Notes under the pieces: generated by a model
Told to the model about the DNA's origin: nothing
The model's database searches: none
The model's input: the letters and a program-made list of their open reading frames with translations, nothing else
Made by a program: the position numbers and the translations under genes
Origin: Amnibacterium sp.
Lineage (GTDB): Bacteria > Actinomycetota > Actinomycetes > Actinomycetales > Microbacteriaceae
DNA length: 33,033 nt
NCBI GenBank assembly: GCA_025936735.1
Contig: JAICSU010000012.1
Span: 1-33,033 of the forward strand
Reading direction: 5' to 3'
Shown: positions 29,744 to 33,033 of the stretch, one piece after another
How positions within the stretch are numbered: position 1 is the first letter of the stretch
Layout of the letters: the number at the start of each line of letters is the position of its first letter

Positions 29744-29953
29744 TCAGTCCTCCGGCGGCCCGGCGGAACGGCTCGCGCGGATGAGCACGGTGACGCCGGC
29801 GACGATCACGACGGCACCGATGATGCTGACCACGACCCAGAGCGTCTGCGCGAGACCGTCGGTCGTCGCGAGCTGGGCGATCACGCCGACGAACAGCACC
29901 AGCACGCCGAGCAGGGTCAGGGCGACGCCGAGGCGGTTCGGGCGGCTGGGCAC
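29744..29953 (-). CDS. Small two-TM protein of unknown function
   Basis: 69 residues starting MPSRPNRLG (GTG). Two TM segments at about 8-28 (VALTLLGVLVLFVGVIAQLA) and 37-59 (TLWVVVSIIGAVVIVAGVTV), basic cytoplasmic N-terminus and a charged tail. The start is set by TAGCGT six bases upstream. It converges with the PadR-linked gene with six bases between stops. No family recognised. Confidence 0.7.
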   Translation of the reverse strand: MPSRPNRLGVALTLLGVLVLFVGVIAQLATTDGLAQTLWVVVSIIGAVVIVAGVTVLIRASRSAGPPED

Positions 29954-29959
29954 CGGATC

Positions 29960-29965
29960 ACGCTA
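29960..29965 (-). promoter_or_regulatory. Leaderless-type -10 element of the 69-residue gene
   Basis: On the minus strand TAGCGT, then GATCCG, then the GTG start; same six-base spacing as other leaderless genes in the window. Confidence 0.55.
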
Positions 29966-30040
29966 CCCGGCGGGGCCGGGCGAACGTGGGGTGCGGCAGC
30001 GCCCGGGAGGCGGGACGATGGCCCGTGAGGAGGCCGGAAG

Positions 30041-30403
30041 ATGCCGAAGACGCACACGGTCCGGGTGGCGCGCGTCTACGAGCCCCGCACCGAGTCGGGC
30101 GGTGCCCGGGTGCTCGTCGACCGGATCTGGCCGCGAGGTCTCAGCAAGGAGCGTGCGGACCTCGACGAGTGGTGCAAGGACGTCGCCCCGTCGACCGAGT
30201 TGAGGAGGTGGTACGGCCACGACCCGGTGCTGTTCCCCGAGTTCGCTCGCCGCTACGCGGAGGAGCTCGAGGAGCCGGGTCGGGCCGAGGCGCTGGGGCA
30301 CCTGCGCGAGCTGGCGCGGCACGGCGACCTGACCCTGCTCACGGCGACGAGGGACCCGGACATCAGCGAGGCGGCGGTGCTCGCCGATCTCATCGGAGAG
30401 TGA
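30041..30403 (+). CDS. DUF488 (YeaO-like) family protein
   Basis: 120 residues. Family landmarks: VRVARVYEPR, ARVLVDRIWPRGLSKERADLDEW (seen around RIWPRGLSK), then KDVAPSTELRRWYGHDP, FARRYAEEL and LTLLTATRD. Widespread small cytoplasmic proteins without an established function. The ATG has GAGGAGGCCGGA upstream. It stands alone between the 69-residue gene (divergent) and the pilin-like gene. Confidence 0.9.
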   Translation: MPKTHTVRVARVYEPRTESGGARVLVDRIWPRGLSKERADLDEWCKDVAPSTELRRWYGHDPVLFPEFARRYAEELEEPGRAEALGHLRELARHGDLTLLTATRDPDISEAAVLADLIGE

Positions 30404-30424
30404 GCCGCGGGCCGTTCGCGCTGC

Positions 30425-30468
30425 CTGTGGACAACTCCGGCGCCGGCGGGCCCGAACGGGGAACACTG
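30425..30468 (+). promoter_or_regulatory. Bipartite element upstream of the pilin-like gene
   Basis: CTGTGGACAAC (30425-30435), exactly 27 bases, then ACACTG (30463-30468), 20 bases before the GTG at 30489. Both blocks and the spacing match the element before cpaF. TGTGGACAA is also a perfect actinobacterial-type DnaA box (TTGTCCACA on the other strand). Confidence 0.5.
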
Positions 30469-30488
30469 CTGCCGTCGAGGGAGGACAT

Positions 30489-30671
30489 GTGAAGACCCTG
30501 CTGCTCGAGGTCCACCACCGGGACGGCGCCGAGGCCGAGCGCGGCGACGTGCCCGGCTGGGTGCTCGTCACCCTGATGACCGCCGGCCTCGTCGTGCTGC
30601 TGTGGGGCGTCGCCGGGCCCGCCTTGACCAACCTGTTCCAGCAGGCGATCTCGAGCGTCTCCGGGATATGA
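30489..30671 (+). CDS. Flp-pilin-like small protein of the Tad locus
   Basis: 60 residues. A charged leader ends at ERGDVPGW, followed by one TM helix VLVTLMTAGLVVLLWGVAG and an amphipathic tail (LTNLFQQAISSVSG). Position (directly before TadE genes, overlapping ATGA) and shape, a basic/acidic leader then a hydrophobic helix after a Gly, fit a Flp-type pilin or pilin-like subunit. The Glu normally at +5 after the cleaved Gly is missing; Trp is there instead. GTG start with Shine-Dalgarno GGGAGGA. Confidence 0.75.
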   Translation: MKTLLLEVHHRDGAEAERGDVPGWVLVTLMTAGLVVLLWGVAGPALTNLFQQAISSVSGI

Positions 30672-31048
30672 CCCCGCTCGCCGAGCGCGGCTCCGCCCCG
30701 GTGGAGTTCGTGCTCGTCGGCGTGCTGCTCGTCGCCCTCGTGCTCGGCGTGCTGCAGGTCGGCGCCGTGCTGTTCGTCCGCAACACCGCCCTCGATGCCG
30801 CGGCGGAGGGTGCGCGCTGGGCCGCGATCGAGGGCACGCCCTCGGCCGGCGCCGCCCGCACCGTCCAGGTCCTGACCGCGGCGCTCGGCCCCTCCTACGC
30901 CAGGGACGTCAGGGCGGGGATCGGGATGGAGGCGGGCGCGCCGGTCACGGTCGTGACCGTCCGGACCCCGCTGCCCGTGCTCGGTCTGATCGGGCCGCCG
31001 CGCGCGCTGGAGGTGTCGGGGCATGCCGCGCTCGAGCCCGTTCCCTGA
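30668..31048 (+). CDS. TadE-like pseudopilin
   Basis: 126 residues. Class III signal: RGSAPVEFVLVGVLLVALVLG, with the prepilin-peptidase Gly before SAPVEF and Glu at the expected +5 region, then a TM helix and the TadE-like VLFVRNTALDAAAEGARWAA. The C-terminal half would lie outside the membrane. ATGA overlap with the pilin-like gene; the next gene starts 26 bases inside this one. A minor subunit of the Tad pilus. Confidence 0.9.
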   Translation: MTPLAERGSAPVEFVLVGVLLVALVLGVLQVGAVLFVRNTALDAAAEGARWAAIEGTPSAGAARTVQVLTAALGPSYARDVRAGIGMEAGAPVTVVTVRTPLPVLGLIGPPRALEVSGHAALEPVP

Positions 31049-31484
31049 CGCCGCGGCGGAGACCGGGTCCGCCGCCGTGGAGTTCGTGACGCTCGGGGTC
31101 GTGCTGCTCGTCCCGCTCGTCTACCTCGTGCTCGTCCTCGGCGCGCTCCAGGGCGCCGCCTTCGCCGCCGAGGGGGCCGCCCGGCAGGCGGCGCGCGAGG
31201 TCGTCCTGGCGGGCAGCGATGCGGCCGGTCGGGCCGCCGCCGTCGGCGCGGTGCGCACGGCCCTCGCGGACTGGCGGATCCCGGAGTCCGCCTCGTCGGT
31301 CGAGCTCGGCTGCGCTCCCGATCCCGGCGACTGCCTCGTCCCGCGCGGCACGGTGCGGGTCACCGTGCGGGTCGCCGTCGCCCTTCCGCTGCTGCCCCGC
31401 GCCCTCTCGGTCGGCACGCCGGGCGCCGTCCCCGTCGAGGCGCATGCGGTGCAGCGCGTGTCGATGTTCGAGGCGCCGCGGTGA
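31023..31484 (+). CDS. Second TadE-like pseudopilin
   Basis: 153 residues. TGSAAVEFVTLGVVLLVPLVYLVL is the class III signal and TM helix; FAAEGAARQAAREVVLAG matches TadE proteins. The extracellular part has two Cys close together (GCAPDPGDC), probably a disulfide loop. ATG at 31023 with GGAGGTG upstream; the gene overlaps its predecessor by 26 bases and the next by four (GTGA). Confidence 0.9.
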   Translation: MPRSSPFPDAAAETGSAAVEFVTLGVVLLVPLVYLVLVLGALQGAAFAAEGAARQAAREVVLAGSDAAGRAAAVGAVRTALADWRIPESASSVELGCAPDPGDCLVPRGTVRVTVRVAVALPLLPRALSVGTPGAVPVEAHAVQRVSMFEAPR

Positions 31485-31912
31485 CCGCCGGCCGCGACGA
31501 CGGATCGACGCTGCCGCTGATCCTCGTCTTCCTCGCGATCGCCGTGGCTTTCGTCCTCGTCACCGCCGGGGCGACCGCCCTCCACCTCGAACGGCTGCGG
31601 CTGCTCACCGTGGCCGACGGGGCGGCGCTCGCCGCGGCGGAGTCGTTCCCGGTCGGCGACGCGCGCGTGCAGGGCGGGACCGTGGTGCCGCGGCTCTCCG
31701 ACGCCGAGGTCGGGGCAGCCGCTGCGGCCGCGGTCGACGGTGCGGACGCCGGCGGCCTCGCCGACGTGCGCATCGTCGAGGCGCGCACGCCGGAGGGCCG
31801 CACGGCGCTCGTCCGCCTCACCGCGACCTGGCACCCGCCGATCTCGACCCCGCTGCTGCCGGTCGCGGTGCCCATCACGGTCGTGTCGACGGCGTCGGCT
31901 CGCTTCCGCTGA
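31481..31912 (+). CDS. TadG/TadE-like protein of the Tad locus
   Basis: 143 residues. DDGSTLPLILVFLAIAVAFVLV is a prepilin-like segment lacking the usual Glu, followed by LERLRLLTVADGAALAAAESF, the pattern of the TadE-like proteins that close actinobacterial Tad clusters. GTG start overlaps the previous stop. Its last 38 bases overlap, tail to tail, the 3' end of the acyl-CoA synthetase gene on the other strand. Confidence 0.85.
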   Translation: MTAGRDDGSTLPLILVFLAIAVAFVLVTAGATALHLERLRLLTVADGAALAAAESFPVGDARVQGGTVVPRLSDAEVGAAAAAAVDGADAGGLADVRIVEARTPEGRTALVRLTATWHPPISTPLLPVAVPITVVSTASARFR

Positions 31913-33033
31913 GCCCCGGCTCGCCGGGCGCGAGGAACCGGCCCGCCGCCGCATCCTCCGGAGCCCGCTCCTTCATGATGAAGTGCTGCTTCTTGCCGGT
32001 CGCGGTGTAGGGCAGCTCCGAGACGAAGGCGTAGCGCCGCGGTCGCTTGAACCGGGCGAGCGAGACGCTCTCCCGGCAGAACCGGTCGAGCTCCTCCGCC
32101 GCGGCCCGCGGATCCGTGAGCCGGCCGGGCCGCGGGCGGACGTACGCGACGACGACCTCGCCCCACTCCGGGTCGGGCAGCCCCGTCACGATGCTGTCCG
32201 CGACGTCGGCGTGCCCCGCGAGCACCTCCTCCACCTGCACGGGATGCACGTTCTCGCCGCCCGAGATGACCATGTCGTCCTTGCGGCCGACCACCGTCAC
32301 GATCTCGTCGGCGTCCCACGTCGCGAGGTCGCCGGGGTAGAGCCAGCCGTCGTGGAACTTCTTCGCCTGCTCCTCCGGGTCCCCGACGTACGCGTAGCCG
32401 CTCTTCACCGATCGCATGATCACCTCGCCGATCGTCGCGCCGTCCTTCGGCACCGTCTCGGTGGGAGCCGCGAGCCGGTCGGCGTGCACCTCGACCACGG
32501 CGACGTCGTCGTCGATGCAGGCGCGCCCCGCGGCGCCGGCGGCCCCCGGCAGGTCCTCGGGGCGGAGGTAGGTGTTCCAGAACGCCTCCGTGGTGCCGTA
32601 GCCGTTCGCGATCCGGGGGGTCAGCACCCGCTGGTAGCGGAGCGCGGCCGCCCGCTCGAGCGGTGCGCCCATGGTGACGATGCCGGCCAGCGAGGAGAGG
32701 TCCCGCGGTCGCGCCTCCTGCGTCTCCGCGAGCCGCTCGAGGTTCGTGGGCGCCCCGATGACGTAGGTGAGGCGGTCCCGCTCCACCGCGTCGAGGACGA
32801 CGTCCGGGTCGAACCGCAGCAGCGTGACGACCGAGGCACCGGCGTAGAACGCGGTGTTGGGCCCGGCGCAGTAGTTGCCCCCGCGGTGGAACCAGGGCGA
32901 CATGTTCATCGTGCGGTCCGTGGGGCCGAGCGGGAACTGCATGATCACGTCGTGCGCGGTCAGCACCTCGTTGAGGCTCGTCAGGGGAACGGCCTTCGGC
33001 ATCCCGGTCGTGCCGGAGGTGTACAGCCGGCTG
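31875..33033 (-). CDS. Acyl-CoA synthetase / AMP-dependent ligase (3' part)
   Basis: The reading frame runs to the window edge; the 5' part lies beyond 33033. About 386 residues are seen, beginning at the ATP loop YTSGTTGMPKAV, then NGYGTTEAFWN (A5), VGRKDDMVISGGENVHPVQVEEVL (A8, linker) and YTATGKKQHFI with the C-terminal catalytic Lys. Family members make acyl-CoA or acyl-AMP from carboxylic acids in the cytoplasm. The C-terminal extension AGRFLAPGEPGLSGSEPTPSTRP is Pro/Ser-rich and overlaps the TadG-like gene. Substrate (fatty, aryl or dicarboxylic acid) unknown. Confidence 0.92.
   Translation of the reverse strand, partial: SRLYTSGTTGMPKAVPLTSLNEVLTAHDVIMQFPLGPTDRTMNMSPWFHRGGNYCAGPNTAFYAGASVVTLLRFDPDVVLDAVERDRLTYVIGAPTNLERLAETQEARPRDLSSLAGIVTMGAPLERAAALRYQRVLTPRIANGYGTTEAFWNTYLRPEDLPGAAGAAGRACIDDDVAVVEVHADRLAAPTETVPKDGATIGEVIMRSVKSGYAYVGDPEEQAKKFHDGWLYPGDLATWDADEIVTVVGRKDDMVISGGENVHPVQVEEVLAGHADVADSIVTGLPDPEWGEVVVAYVRPRPGRLTDPRAAAEELDRFCRESVSLARFKRPRRYAFVSELPYTATGKKQHFIMKERAPEDAAAGRFLAPGEPGLSGSEPTPSTRP

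Overview
The window is high-GC DNA (about 70% or more in most places by eye) with dense, often overlapping genes, many GTG starts and several probable leaderless promoters. Together with a DUF3039 protein, a pncB / murI / rph / rdgB / dedA block, an F420-type LLM oxidoreductase and a Tad (Flp-type) pilus locus, this points to an actinobacterium, probably of the Microbacteriaceae. That family placement is an inference; there is no rRNA here to confirm it.

Bases 1-13.6 kb are mostly core chromosome. In order: the end of an HtrA-like protease, an amylosucrase (GH13), a helical EcsC-like protein, a small membrane protein, a Wzm/Wzt-type polysaccharide exporter, an ABC-2 exporter whose ATPase carries a 200-residue low-complexity N-terminus, DUF3039, nicotinate phosphoribosyltransferase, a tiny membrane protein, glutamate racemase, RNase PH, the RdgB/HAM1 pyrophosphatase, DedA and tRNA-Leu(UAG).

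The Tad pilus machinery is in two pieces. The motor and platform genes cpaF-tadB-tadC lie at 13.7-16.7 kb. The pilin-like protein, two TadE-like proteins and a TadG-like protein lie at 30.5-31.9 kb. Both pieces start behind the same bipartite element, CTGTGGANAAC, then exactly 27 bases, then ACACTG. The 13.8 kb between them looks accessory.

The first part of that interval (16.7-19.0 kb) is mosaic. A SnoaL-like gene is followed by a decayed copy of the 3' end of tadC. That copy is split in two by about 1.2 kb of lower-GC DNA. The insert carries a TIR-domain protein with an N-terminal Cys/His motif, a coupled short leader ORF, a hairpin at its start codon, a strong terminator hairpin, and an upstream control region with five copies of the 9-mer GACACGCCG. 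A broken alpha/beta-hydrolase whose nucleophile Ser is Pro follows. This is the best candidate in the window for an uncharacterised (possibly defence-related) unit.

Next comes a two-gene biosynthetic locus: a 1004-residue synthetase that joins an acetoacetyl-CoA-synthetase-like adenylation domain, a carrier domain and a thioesterase, and its own Sfp-type phosphopantetheinyl transferase. Beyond it are an RraB-like protein, a cell-wall glycopolymer group (APH-fold kinase, TagF-like transferase, GT4 glycosyltransferase), an LLM oxidoreductase, a PadR regulator with a palindromic operator in its own promoter and its partner membrane protein, a two-TM protein and a DUF488 protein. The window ends inside an acyl-CoA synthetase gene on the minus strand whose 3' end overlaps that of the TadG-like gene.
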